The notes: a model not told the origin generated them from the letters alone. Shown: positions 55,941 through 64,000, numbered from the stretch's first letter. The stretch: DNA of 64,000 nucleotides from Lachnospiraceae bacterium (GCA_017465845.1 JAFTVH010000068.1:1-64000), one strand, 5' to 3'. A program made the numbers and translations.

Positions 55941-57176
55941 ATGAACAAAGGCAAATTTGAATTAGTAGCAGCAACACCGATGAATCCTAATTGGGATAAA
56001 CTTATTTCTCGTACATGTCAGTTGTATTCGAGAAAAGACGATATACGTAGTCCATTTGCGAGAGATTATACACGTATATTACATTCAATGGCTTATCGAA
56101 GACTAAAGCATAAAACGCAGGTATTTTTCAATATAGCTAATGATCATATATGCACTCGTATGGAACATGTAGCACATGTGGATTCTGTTAGCCAAACTAT
56201 AGCCAAGAATTTGGGATTAAATGATGAATTGATAAAAGCAATCGCTATGGGACATGATTTGGGTCATGCACCTTTTGGTCATCAGGGTGAGACGGTGATA
56301 AGTGATTTGAGTCAAAAACATTTAGGAGAGAAGTTTTGGCATGAGAGAAATGGTTTGAGGTTTGTGGATGAAATCGAGTTACTTGAAGATAATTATAAAA
56401 AATGTAGGAATCTTGATTTGACATATGCTGTACGAGATGGGATTATTTCACATTGCGGAGAAGTTGATGAAAATGGATTAATGCCAAGGGAAAAATTGCT
56501 TGAGTTGGATGAGTTTGTTTCTCCAGGACAATATCAAGCAGCAACTTGGGAGGGATGTGTAGTAAAGATAGCGGACAAAATAGCATATATAGGACGAGAT
56601 ATTGAAGATGCTATTAACTTGGGATTCCTTAATGAGACGACAAAAAACGATTTGCTAAAAATGGCCAGAGCAAATGACGAAAATGTTCTGAATACCACAG
56701 TTATTATGCATAATCTGATTATAGACATATGCGAAAATAGTACTCCGGAAAAAGGGATTTGTTTAAGCCAACGCTTTTTGGAGCAAATTAATAGTGTTAA
56801 AGATTTTAACTATAAACACATTTATGGACACGAGCGGTTGATGCCCTTTAAGGAATATTCAAAGTTAGTGATTAGTCAGATATTTGATGTTCTTATGAAA
56901 ACGTATGATAATAAGCATTCGTGGTCAGCAATTGAAGAAAAGAAGAAATACTACCCTGTGTTGATGGATTCATTTGCAAAATGGTTAGCTAAATACTGCG
57001 ATGCTGATATCATCCCAGAAGGTCAGTTGTTGACAATAGGGTTAAATTGTGAAAATAAGAAAATATATGGAAAACTTGAAAATGAAAAAATATATATACG
57101 TGCAGTATTGGATTTCATTTCGGGAATGACAGATCGATTTGCAATACAGGTATTCAATGAATTATTATCTTATTAG
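55941..57176 (+). CDS. dGTPase-like HD phosphohydrolase
   Basis: This 411-residue protein carries the HD motif: RMEHVAHVDSV, then AMGHDLGHAPFGHQG (metal-binding H...HD...D), and further helices typical of Dgt-like triphosphohydrolases, which split dGTP or other dNTPs to nucleoside and triphosphate. dGTPases are known antiphage enzymes that deplete dNTPs. The upstream in-frame start (55815) runs through RloB; ATG 55941 after GGGAG/GGAAGA is preferred. It lies 16 bases after RloB, so it is the third gene of the operon. Base use is clearly AT-rich. Confidence 0.88.
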   Translation: MNKGKFELVAATPMNPNWDKLISRTCQLYSRKDDIRSPFARDYTRILHSMAYRRLKHKTQVFFNIANDHICTRMEHVAHVDSVSQTIAKNLGLNDELIKAIAMGHDLGHAPFGHQGETVISDLSQKHLGEKFWHERNGLRFVDEIELLEDNYKKCRNLDLTYAVRDGIISHCGEVDENGLMPREKLLELDEFVSPGQYQAATWEGCVVKIADKIAYIGRDIEDAINLGFLNETTKNDLLKMARANDENVLNTTVIMHNLIIDICENSTPEKGICLSQRFLEQINSVKDFNYKHIYGHERLMPFKEYSKLVISQIFDVLMKTYDNKHSWSAIEEKKKYYPVLMDSFAKWLAKYCDADIIPEGQLLTIGLNCENKKIYGKLENEKIYIRAVLDFISGMTDRFAIQVFNELLSY

Positions 57177-57183
57177 TTGCGGG

Positions 57184-57210
57184 AAGGCAAGAGAAAACTC
57201 TTGCCTTTTT
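57184..57210 (+). terminator. Terminator of the defence-like operon
   Basis: AAGGCAAGAG pairs perfectly with CTCTTGCCTT around AAAA, followed by TTT. Marks the operon end. Confidence 0.88.
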
Positions 57211-57276
57211 CTGTTACATACAATAAAATAATAGTCGTCACAGAACGTTATAATTCTAACGGAAAGGTTGATATAT

Positions 57277-58657
57277 ATGAACATAGCCGCATACTGCCGA
57301 GTTTCCACAGATAAAGAAGATCAGCTCAACAGTTTAGAGACTCAAAAAGAGTTCTTCTTAGAATATACCAAACGTACAGGGGACAACCTTATTAAATTAT
57401 ATGCAGACAAAGGCATTTCCGGAACTAAAATCAAAAATCGTAAGGAATTCCAGCGTATGCTTGCAGACGCAGAAAAGGGCTTATTTGAGATGGTTGTGGT
57501 TTAGGATATTTCCCGTTTTGCGAAAAACACCGTTGATTTATTACAGTATGGTGGAGCCAAGATTGCCAATATGCTCAATGAACGTGGAATCAAGACTAAG
57601 AGAGGAAATAATTGGAGTCAGAATTCCGTATGCCGCATTTTGACCAATGAAATATACACCGGAAAGATTATAAATGGCAAGGAAGAAATCGCGGATTTTC
57701 TAATCGGACAGAGAAAAGAAAAAGACGAATCAGAATGGTTAGTAACCATTCGATCGGAACTTCGGATCATTGAGGATGAAATTATTGATAAGGCACAGGA
57801 AATCTTAAAAGGTCGCCACGCTTCTTTCAAAATGACTCATGAACGCCAGAGCAACAAGCACTTATTCTCTATGCTGATCAAGTGCAAAGACTGTGGTTGG
57901 TCCTTCCGCAGAACTGTCCGCCAGTACAAGAATACTTATGTGCGTTGGGTATGTTCTGGTCACAATGGTCGTGGAGCAGATAGTTGCCCCAATGCGGTAA
58001 CGGTGGATGAGGAAGAATTGATTCAGGTATTACAGGAGTATTTTCAGGAAGTGCTCAGCAAGAAGAAAAAAGCTATCGACCATGTAATCAAGGAATTTCA
58101 GCTTGTCTACAAAGCAAAGGATGAAAATATCGAATACGAAAAGGAACTGAACGCAGAATTAAGCAAGCTGCGTAAGTCTCGTAAGAAATATATGGACATG
58201 TACACCGATGATTTGATTTCCAGAGATGAATTGAATGAGAAAATTGGTGGTATGCGAAAAGAGATTGAGCGATTAGAAAAGGAACTGAGTATGGTATCTT
58301 ATCATCTGATGAAGGGGGAGCAGTTGGAAGCGATTCTGAACAGCACCTTTAAACAGATGGAGGAATATTACAGACGTTCATGAATTGACCAATACCCAGT
58401 TCAAACGTCTGATTCAAGAAATCGAAGTGGACAAGGATGGCAACGTGGACATTTACCTGCGCCTTATCGGAGATTTGGGACTGGATGAAACAGTATTGAT
58501 GATGGAACGGAAGGTGTGGACGAAAACGCAGGCGACAATCAAGAAAAACAAGCAAAATCAAAAGAAAACGCTGATGCAAAAGCAAGCAGTCGTACAACTG
58601 CAAAAACAATTCCAAATTGTACCAACCATACATGCGGTTGGTGGAGTGAGAAAATAG
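57277..58657 (+). pseudogene. Large serine recombinase, broken
   Basis: The N-terminal resolvase part reads MNIAAYCRVSTDKEDQLNSL, with the catalytic Ser after V. A TAG at 57502-57504 stops it before DISRFAKNTVDLLQ. The normal middle part of the catalytic domain is missing (a jump from DLLQ to the recombinase domain AKIANMLNERGIK), a zinc ribbon follows (CKDCGWSF...WVCSG), and after MEEYYRRS a one-base insertion shifts the frame before TDVHELTNTQFKRL. So three lesions are seen. It was the integrase of a mobile element and cannot work as is. Confidence 0.85.
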
Positions 58658-58669
58658 AATATAAAGGTG

Positions 58670-58710
58670 AAAGCGATGTGCCGTAAGAAGGTGTATCGCT
58701 TTTATTTTAT
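58670..58710 (+). terminator. Terminator after the recombinase remnant
   Basis: AAAGCGAT pairs with ATCGCTTT (58670-58677, 58695-58702), then TTATTTTAT. Confidence 0.6.
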
Positions 58711-58746
58711 TTGCAGCAAAAATAATACTTTCGCAGAGCACAAAAA

Positions 58747-58759
58747 TCGGATATAATAA
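58747..58759 (+). promoter_or_regulatory. Promoter element before the pRiA4b-like operon
   Basis: TCGGATATAATAA, with TATAAT at 58752-58757, repeats the element at 53971. GGAATGGAGG follows in both. -35 box unclear. Confidence 0.45.
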
Positions 58760-58779
58760 ATGCGGAATGGAGGATTAAT

Positions 58780-60030
58780 ATGCAAAAGAGACGTAATCAA
58801 AGCAGGAATATGAAATTCAACATAGCGGAACTGGAAAAGGAAGCTGCGGTTATATGTCAGGATTTTGCAGTGTTCTGTGTATATGTTTTGGAAAATCAAG
58901 TAAAGCTGGCTAAAAATACCGGGAATATTGGAAAGAAGGATTGCTTTGCGTTAAACGCACTTTTTCATGTAAAAGAAGAGTATGAAAGACCTACTCGTCT
59001 GCAGAGCCAGTACCCTGTGGTAAGCTTTTTCTATTATATTGCGGTAAAGTACGGTATTTTACAGATAAATTCAGCAGGAACAGCGTTACAGAAAGGGAAA
59101 AATTATAGTTTTTTTCAGGAAGCATCCACGTGGGAGCGATATTTTTTATTTTTGGCGGTATTCCTGTTTGATGGAATGTTTACAGTGCGGGATGGTTATT
59201 GGGCTGATAACAGAGTGGCGGATACATGGCAGTGGCATGTTGACGGTTTTATGGAATGGTTCGATGAAGAGAAACCCTCCAGCGGCAGCAGATGTCGGTT
59301 GTCAAGGACCAGTGGGATTAGCAGTTTATATAGCTTGGTTGAAGTGGTCCCTTATTTGGAAGAGTTTAACCTTATTAAAGTGTGGAACCGTCCGGATATC
59401 GAAAAAGGGGACGGGTATTGGTGGGAGATAGAGGTGCTGCCGCTGTTGGGAATGGTATCGGACTTGTACGAAAATACGGATATAGACGAAGAGAAAGTGA
59501 CGGATAAGGAGGCCTTGATTCGATATAGTTATGAGGCGTATATGGACAGGCTTATCCCGAAACAGAAGGAGAATGGGCTGGTAAGATTATTTGAAAAAAC
59601 AGGAGCGAAGAATCCGGAACAGATCATCGACCTGGAAGTTGTGGTAAGGCACACAGCCTGTGTGCGGGTGATCAGAATGAATCTTTCAGATACTCTGTAC
59701 AAACTGCACAGGATGATTCAGAAGGCGGTTGCATTTGACGATGATCATCTCTATGAGTTTACAATTGGGAGGGGGATGATGAAGAAAGTTTACATGGCAC
59801 CGGATGCAATGACCTCAGGCAATGAACTGTGTGTGACGGATATAAGTCTGGATGATCTGGATTTGCGCAAAGGGCAGAAATTTTTTTATCTGTTTGATTT
59901 TGGCGATATGTGGTGGTTTGATATTAAGGTTTTAAGTATTCAGGATGGCATCATTGATGAGCCGGAGGTGATAAAGGCGATTAATGATGCTCCGATACAG
60001 TATCCGCTTTATGAGGAGGAAGGATGGTAG
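58780..60030 (+). CDS. pRiA4b ORF-3-like protein with N-terminal helical domain
   Basis: This 416-residue protein ends with a pRiA4b ORF-3 domain (about 285-400; VVVRHTACVRVIRMNLSD, LYEFTIGRG, FYLFDFGDMWWFDIKV), a family on plasmids and IS elements. The N-terminal 280 residues are not recognised and have hydrophobic, Trp-rich stretches. GGAGG precedes ATG 58780. It is first of three tightly spaced genes. Function unknown. Confidence 0.75.
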   Translation: MQKRRNQSRNMKFNIAELEKEAAVICQDFAVFCVYVLENQVKLAKNTGNIGKKDCFALNALFHVKEEYERPTRLQSQYPVVSFFYYIAVKYGILQINSAGTALQKGKNYSFFQEASTWERYFLFLAVFLFDGMFTVRDGYWADNRVADTWQWHVDGFMEWFDEEKPSSGSRCRLSRTSGISSLYSLVEVVPYLEEFNLIKVWNRPDIEKGDGYWWEIEVLPLLGMVSDLYENTDIDEEKVTDKEALIRYSYEAYMDRLIPKQKENGLVRLFEKTGAKNPEQIIDLEVVVRHTACVRVIRMNLSDTLYKLHRMIQKAVAFDDDHLYEFTIGRGMMKKVYMAPDAMTSGNELCVTDISLDDLDLRKGQKFFYLFDFGDMWWFDIKVLSIQDGIIDEPEVIKAINDAPIQYPLYEEEGW

Positions 60031-60054
60031 TCAGAGGTTACCAGTCAGGTAAGG

Positions 60055-60279
60055 GTGAATAGTATTCTGGCATCCATTGAGGATGAGCTGATTGAAATGG
60101 AATATACTGTACTGATGGGGATTAAGGAGGAAAGACAGGAGAAGACGCCGGATGAAATGCGGCAGGAAATAGAAAGGATTCTTCTGGGGAAACCAGACAG
60201 AATGCTGGATTTTATGACGGTGGAAATGAGGAAGATTCTGTCAGAGTTACTGCAGGAGGAGTGGATTGATTTCCTATGA
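60055..60279 (+). CDS. Small helical protein, unknown
   Basis: This 74-residue protein starts at GTG (AATAGTATT follows) and is mainly charged helix (SIEDELIEMEYTVLMGIKEE). It lies 24 bases after the pRiA4b-like gene. It overlaps the next gene by 14 bases. No motif recognised. Confidence 0.6.
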   Translation: MNSILASIEDELIEMEYTVLMGIKEERQEKTPDEMRQEIERILLGKPDRMLDFMTVEMRKILSELLQEEWIDFL

Positions 60280-60784
60280 TGATTTCGAGTTTCTGGTGTA
60301 TAGCAGACTGCATTACTTTGGTACATATTATTGCGACTGTTATGACGGGAAGGAGTACATGAGCTGTTGTGAAAGGGAAATGACGGAGAAGATTTTGTCA
60401 GAACGGCTGAAGCCGGAAAATGCAGTATACGGTTATCCTGATTTTGAAATGCTTTATTCCGGAAATATGAAAAAACTTCCGGAGGCACAGGAAAAATGGA
60501 GAGAGTATGTAAATTTCAATTTGAGTATAGATTGGAGAGTTGCTCAGGAATTGATTACACAGATTCCTGCCATGGCGGCATCAGGAGTTATAGAAAAGGA
60601 TGAAATTGTGGCGGCATACAGGGAGGGTATTCACAGTGCAGGAGGCAGAATGACCAAAAAGGCAGAAGCCTTGATTCATGAATTGTGTGCGACCATGCCT
60701 CTCGCAACCCGAAAGGGGAATGCTGATTTGGAGGAGACAAGTCCCAATTCCCAAGCTTTGATTCATAAAATAGGGATAAAGTAA
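60266..60784 (+). CDS. Unknown 172-residue protein, TTG start
   Basis: The frame begins at TTG 60266 with AGGAGG (60254-60259) six bases upstream inside the previous gene, a strong sign of translational coupling rather than a frameshift. The protein (SYDDFEFLVYSRLHYFGTYY) has a CDCYDGK-CC patch near residue 25-36 and C-terminal helices. The stop lies two bases before the 84-bp repeat. No function recognised. Confidence 0.6.
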   Translation: MISYDDFEFLVYSRLHYFGTYYCDCYDGKEYMSCCEREMTEKILSERLKPENAVYGYPDFEMLYSGNMKKLPEAQEKWREYVNFNLSIDWRVAQELITQIPAMAASGVIEKDEIVAAYREGIHSAGGRMTKKAEALIHELCATMPLATRKGNADLEETSPNSQALIHKIGIK

Positions 60785-60786
60785 GG

Positions 60787-60870
60787 GCACTCTCAGGTGG
60801 AAACTTGGGAGTGTTTTTGGTACAATGGAGACAAGACAGAAAGAATATTTTTTGAGTAGCATCCATTGGG
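60787..60870 (+). repeat. 84-bp direct repeat, copy 2 (right of island)
   Basis: Same as 51710-51792 with a few changes: CACTCTCAGGT/ACTTGGGAGTG stem with TTTTT, GGTACAATGG, and tail to CATCCATTGGG. It starts right after the 60784 stop and ends exactly where a mobC-like frame becomes readable (60871). Confidence 0.85.
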
Positions 60871-61068
60871 CTGGATGTAACCCATGCGGAGGACAGGAGG
60901 AACCTTATTCGTCAGATTAGCGGAATTGCAACCAACATCAACCAGATGGCGAAGCACTGTAATGAATCCAGGTGGTTTGGAAATGTGGATGTGCTCAGGA
61001 TGACACAGGCACTGGATGAGGTAATAAAGCTAATGAAGCAGTTGGAGGGAAAGGTGGCGATGATTATT
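60871..61068 (+). pseudogene. mobC-like mobilisation protein remnant
   Basis: The frame LDVTHAEDRRNLIRQISGIA with DVLRMTQALDEVIKLMKQLE resembles the C-terminal half of MobC (relaxosome protein). It lacks a start; the 5' part is replaced by the repeat. It runs in frame into the relaxase. Confidence 0.6.
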
Positions 61069-61870
61069 ATGGCGATAACAAAGATTATGTGTATGAAATC
61101 GTCAGAGCATGGGAATGTAGCGGCACATTTGAAGCATTCCATAGCTTATATCTGTAATGAAACAAAGACGGAAAAGGGAAGTCTGGTAGGCGGTATTAAC
61201 TGCCTGTCAGATTTTGCTTATGAGCAGATGATAGGGACAAAGGAGATGTTTGGGCAGACCGGCGGAAGGTAGGGGTATCATTTTATCATATCCCTAAAGC
61301 CGGGAGAGGGGACAAAAGAGCAGATGTATGAGATTACCAGACAATATGCAGAGGAGTTTTTGGGTGGTGAATATGAGGGCGTATTCAGTGTCCATACAGA
61401 TAAGGATCACCTGCACAGACATCTTGTATACAACAGTGTAAATATGCTTACCGGCAGGAAATACAGCTACAAAAAAGGGGACTGGAAGAATGTGATACAG
61501 CCCATAACAAACAGACTGTGCGAGGAGTATGGTTTTCCATTGTTGCGGCAGAATACAGCAAAGACCCTGTAAATATGAATCGCAAGCAATGGGAAAAGGA
61601 GCAGAGCTTGGGAACTTTCATAGCAGGTGATATGCAGTATTGCAGGAACAAGGCGGAAAGCTTTGATGAGTTTATTTTTCTTATGGAAAAGCTTGGATGC
61701 AGGAGGAGTGTCTGTTTTTGAATCGTGAGGGAATAAACGGCTGGGAGGAAGTATTCCGTGCAAAGTGGTCTGTGGAACAGAAGATTGAGGATATTGATGC
61801 GAAAGGAAGCAAAAAGGGAATGTGCAACTATTGTGAGAAAGTTATAATTTTGGCGTGTGCCATCATATAA
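61069..61870 (+). pseudogene. MobA-type relaxase, broken
   Basis: From ATG 61069 (MAITKIMCMKSSEHG) the frame shows the relaxase motifs (GINCLSDFAYEQM; HTDKDHLHRHLVYNSVN with the His triad). A TAG at 61270-61272 stands where GQTGGR is normally followed by Q. Reading continues to a stop at 61570, while the continuation EYSKDPVNMNRKQWEKEQ is in another frame from 61551, and again shifted near 61706. So nonsense plus frameshifts: nonfunctional remnant of a mobilisable element. Confidence 0.75.
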
Positions 61871-61999
61871 ATTAAGAATACGAATTTTAATATAAATTTC
61901 ATAAAAAAACGGTTGCAAAACCTGGTATTTGGTAATAAAATAAAGTTAGAAAAGTATGAATAATTCAATGCGAGCCATACTGAAAAAGGAGGTGTTAAT
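61871..61999. promoter_or_regulatory. Intergenic stretch before the GNAT pair
   Basis: AT-rich. TTGCAA (61913) and a TAATAA (about 61933) could be the promoter of the pair. Ends in AAGGAGG before ATG 62000. Confidence 0.4.
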
Positions 62000-62194
62000 A
62001 TGGCAACTTCAAGTATCACTAAGAATTTTATCATATCCGGTCAGAAACAGGTGGAGATGTTTGCCGATGCGATTGAAGCATCTGCCAACGACAGAACACC
62101 TCGTGTACCAATCAATGTAACCTACTTGCAGGGTACAGATAATATTTTAAAATTCATGGAGAGAAGGAAGAAAGCGGATGCAACCAGCAAATAA
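62000..62194 (+). CDS. Small antitoxin-like protein of the GNAT pair
   Basis: This 64-residue protein (MATSSITKNFIISGQKQVEM) has an amphipathic start and a basic tail. From memory, near-identical ORFs lie before GNAT genes in Clostridia mobile regions. It overlaps the next gene by 17 bases. Typical TA layout: small upstream partner, then the acetyltransferase. It is not an obvious ribbon-helix-helix DUF1778 protein, so it may be a distinct antitoxin type. Role inferred. Confidence 0.6.
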   Translation: MATSSITKNFIISGQKQVEMFADAIEASANDRTPRVPINVTYLQGTDNILKFMERRKKADATSK

Positions 62195-62789
62195 TTTTAT
62201 TGTGCTAAACATCCGTGAGTATTTAGAAAATGAGGATAAAAGGCTCGGAGAGGAAACTTTAGTACAACTCCTTTCCGAGTTTTCTTGTCCTTTAAATCCG
62301 GATGTTGAGAGATTTTTAAAAGAGCAGGCAATTGACTTTGCCAAAAAACATCAGGCAGTTACATATTTGGTATTATCATTGGAGGATGCAGAGCTGTTGG
62401 GGTATTTTTCTATTACTATCAAACCACTTGCAGTAAAGTCCGAACCATTTAGCAATACCGTTAAGAGGAAACTTGCAAGATTTAGCGAAATTGATAAGAA
62501 TGAACAGACCTATAACCTGGCAGCGTATCTGATTGCTCAGCTTGGAAAGAATTTCAATGATAGAGTAAAGGAACGCATAACGGGACAGGAACTTTTGGAA
62601 GCGGCTATCAGACAGACACAGCTTTTGCAATATCAGGCTGGAGGTATGGTAGCATTTGTGGAAGCAGATAATAAAGAAAAGCTGCTTTCCTTTTATGAAA
62701 ATTATGGTTTTAAGCGTTTTGATACCAGACAAACTGCATTGGGCGAAGCAGAACCACATGAACTTGTGCAGCTTTTGAGACTACTTTGA
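62178..62789 (+). CDS. GNAT-fold acetyltransferase, probable toxin
   Basis: This 203-residue protein shows the acetyl-CoA fold: LLGYFSITIKPLAV, then ITGQELLEAAIRQTQLLQ and the late AFVEADNKEKLLSFYENYGF strand-helix, as in TacT/AtaT toxins that acetylate aminoacyl-tRNA. The GNAT strand 4 binding loop (Q/RxxGxG/A) is not clearly visible, so activity is uncertain. ATG 62178 overlaps the upstream partner. Terminator hairpin follows at 62899. Confidence 0.72.
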   Translation: MQPANNFIVLNIREYLENEDKRLGEETLVQLLSEFSCPLNPDVERFLKEQAIDFAKKHQAVTYLVLSLEDAELLGYFSITIKPLAVKSEPFSNTVKRKLARFSEIDKNEQTYNLAAYLIAQLGKNFNDRVKERITGQELLEAAIRQTQLLQYQAGGMVAFVEADNKEKLLSFYENYGFKRFDTRQTALGEAEPHELVQLLRLL

Positions 62790-62898
62790 TATTGCCAATG
62801 TTTTGGTATTGAAGAAGTAGTGAAATTTTGGATATATATATTAGAATGACCGTAGGGAGGCATGGGTAATGCCCGAATCCAAATATTCCATTGGCGGG

Positions 62899-62925
62899 TA
62901 GGCAGCTATGAAAAATGGCTGCCTA
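62899..62925 (+). terminator. Terminator after GNAT gene
   Basis: TAGGCAGC pairs with GCTGCCTA; followed by TTATT. About 110 bases after the stop. Confidence 0.5.
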
Positions 62926-62992
62926 TTATTGTATGATGTGGAGGAAGAGTAGGGTTTTTATACCCACTGCTTTTTACAAGGAGAGTTTTGGT

Positions 62993-63240
62993 ATGTATAG
63001 TAATGAGATTGAATGTGTTATAGCGGAGTATTTAAAGAATACGAAAGCAGAATATGCTGTCATGATAGATGGAGATTGGGGATCAGGTAAAACATACTTT
63101 TTAACCCATTCATTAATGAGAATAATGGAAACAATTGATATAGGAAAGGATAAAAGAAGAAAGTAGGCCTATGTTTCATTGTATGGAGCAAAATCTATTG
63201 ACGAAGTGTCCAGATGTGATGGAAATTTCTTCATAAATTC
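62993..63240 (+). pseudogene. KAP-type P-loop NTPase fragment
   Basis: From ATG 62993 (AAGGAG nine bases upstream) the frame gives MYSNEIECVIAEYLKNTKAE and MIDGDWGSGKTYFLTHSL, the KAP NTPase P-loop. A TAG at 63164 interrupts before AYVSLYGAKSIDEVSR, and the rest ends within 70 bases. A member of a membrane-associated NTPase family that is truncated here. Confidence 0.7.
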
Positions 63241-63373
63241 TTAAGGTGCAATTATAAGAGGGATAAGGTATAATGTAAATACAAATGAGAATCTTGAATC
63301 GGAGCGATGTATTATGCAGAGCCGCGTTCAGATTTACATCAGTGAAAATAGTTAGTAAGAGGAGGCGCAGGCT

Positions 63374-64000
63374 TTGTTCAGGACGAGAAGTAAGGCAGAG
63401 CGGGAAGCGGCCCGCGCTGAAAGAAAAGCATTACGTTATCGAAAGAGACACCACGGTAAGGCAACGAAGAGACTTAAGAAGATCAGGATCAGTTCGGGGC
63501 TTTATATAGCCCCCAGTTTTCTTGGGGTTCTGGCTTTTTTTGTGATTCCCTTTATTGTGGTAATCTATTATTCCCTGGTGGATAATCCCATCAGCGGTAA
63601 TTTTGTATTTTTAGACAACTATAGAAGAATCATCAAGAACCTGTCCTTCCAGACTGCCATCAAGAATACCTTTACGTTTTCTGTGATCGCAGTGCCGCTG
63701 GCGGTTATCCTGTCGCTGGTTCTGGCCATTGTACTGGAAGCGAAGATTCCTTTTAAGAGCCAGTTCAGGACATTTTTCTTAAGTCCGCTGATGGTACCGG
63801 TGGCTTCCATCGTGCTGATCTGGCAGGTGTTGTTTCACTATAATGGAGCGGTAAATGATGTCATGATGGCACTGGGCGGAAGCAAGATAGACTGGTTCAA
63901 ATCAGATTACGCACTGGTGGTAGTCATCATCCTGTTCTTATGGAAGAACCTGGGATATAATATGATTCTGTTCATGGCAGCACTTGCCAGTATCCCTAAG
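63374..64000 (+). CDS. Carbohydrate ABC transporter permease (MalF-type), 3' end outside window
   Basis: The 209-codon open frame begins at TTG 63374 with GGAGG (63361-63365) eight bases upstream. It has a basic start (FRTRSKAEREAARAERK) and membrane helices with SSGLYIAPSFLGVLAFFVIP and FRTFFLSPLMVPVASIVL, as in MalF/UgpA sugar permeases. The EAA loop lies beyond or near the edge. It marks the return of core metabolism after the island. Confidence 0.85.
   Translation, partial: MFRTRSKAEREAARAERKALRYRKRHHGKATKRLKKIRISSGLYIAPSFLGVLAFFVIPFIVVIYYSLVDNPISGNFVFLDNYRRIIKNLSFQTAIKNTFTFSVIAVPLAVILSLVLAIVLEAKIPFKSQFRTFFLSPLMVPVASIVLIWQVLFHYNGAVNDVMMALGGSKIDWFKSDYALVVVIILFLWKNLGYNMILFMAALASIPK

Noticed and set aside
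60055..60784. Frameshift between the 60055 and 60266 genes
   Set aside because: AGGAGG six bases before TTG 60266 supports a coupled second gene instead of a broken single gene, though a frameshift is not fully excluded.
57277..63240. TAG as a sense codon in the island
   Set aside because: TAG ends normal genes in the window (for example recJ and the flavodoxin-fold gene), and two interrupted genes carry other lesions. Decay explains it better.
1..64000. CRISPR array, rRNA or tRNA gene, prophage
   Set aside because: No regularly spaced repeats, no clover-leaf or rRNA sequence and no phage structural genes were recognised by reading.

Overview
The window looks like the chromosome of a Lachnospiraceae-type gut clostridium (Bacillota). 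The evidence is a SCIFF ranthipeptide with its radical-SAM maturase beside a fused secDF gene, era followed by a YqzL-like gene and recO, an alpha2-type glycyl-tRNA synthetase, a giant 2-hydroxyacyl-CoA dehydratase activase, strong AGGAGG ribosome binding sites and moderate GC. No rRNA, tRNA or CRISPR array was seen.

Positions 1-51628 are mostly core genome. They start with a CNNM/CorC protein (cut by the left edge), a small membrane protein, scfA-scfB and secDF. A two-component system diverges from a VTC polyphosphate polymerase / DUF4956 / beta-helix lipoprotein operon. Then come recJ; a copper ATPase behind an intact CsoR-type promoter-operator whose csoR gene is almost wholly deleted; an aldehyde dehydrogenase and a DegV protein on the minus strand; metF; a DtxR/MntR-type regulator diverging from a heavy-metal-binding membrane protein with a matching operator over its promoter; an RNase H / pseudouridine synthase / ligA / metA run; and an HTH-Uma2 gene. 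Next are the 1427-residue activase (minus), a rhomboid-like protein, a sigma-like protein lacking region 4, an M16 peptidase, a DUF4349 lipoprotein, era, a YqzL-like gene, recO, a lipoprotein, glyS and alaS. An AAA/PD-(D/E)XK gene, an ABC-FtsX pair and a CPBP protease close this part.

Positions 51700-63250 form an accessory island that looks like layered, decaying mobile elements. Two copies of an ~84-bp repeat lie 9 kb apart (51710 and 60787). Between them are an XRE regulator with helical repeats, a truncated TPR gene, a small mobile-element ORF, a compact operon of AAA ATPase, RloB and dGTPase-like HD enzyme, a broken serine recombinase, and a three-gene operon headed by a pRiA4b ORF-3-like protein. 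After the second copy come mobC/relaxase remnants, a likely GNAT toxin-antitoxin pair and a broken KAP-type NTPase. At the right edge a carbohydrate ABC permease starts and runs out of the window.

The best candidate for a little-described system is the ATPase-RloB-dGTPase operon at 54007-57176. It joins an AbiL/PARIS-like ATPase-effector pair to a dNTP-depleting enzyme type with known antiphage members, and it sits between degraded mobile-element genes. Secondary candidates are the pRiA4b-led three-gene operon (58780-60784) and the GNAT pair (62000-62789). All functions are inferred from reading sequence motifs; no database search was run.
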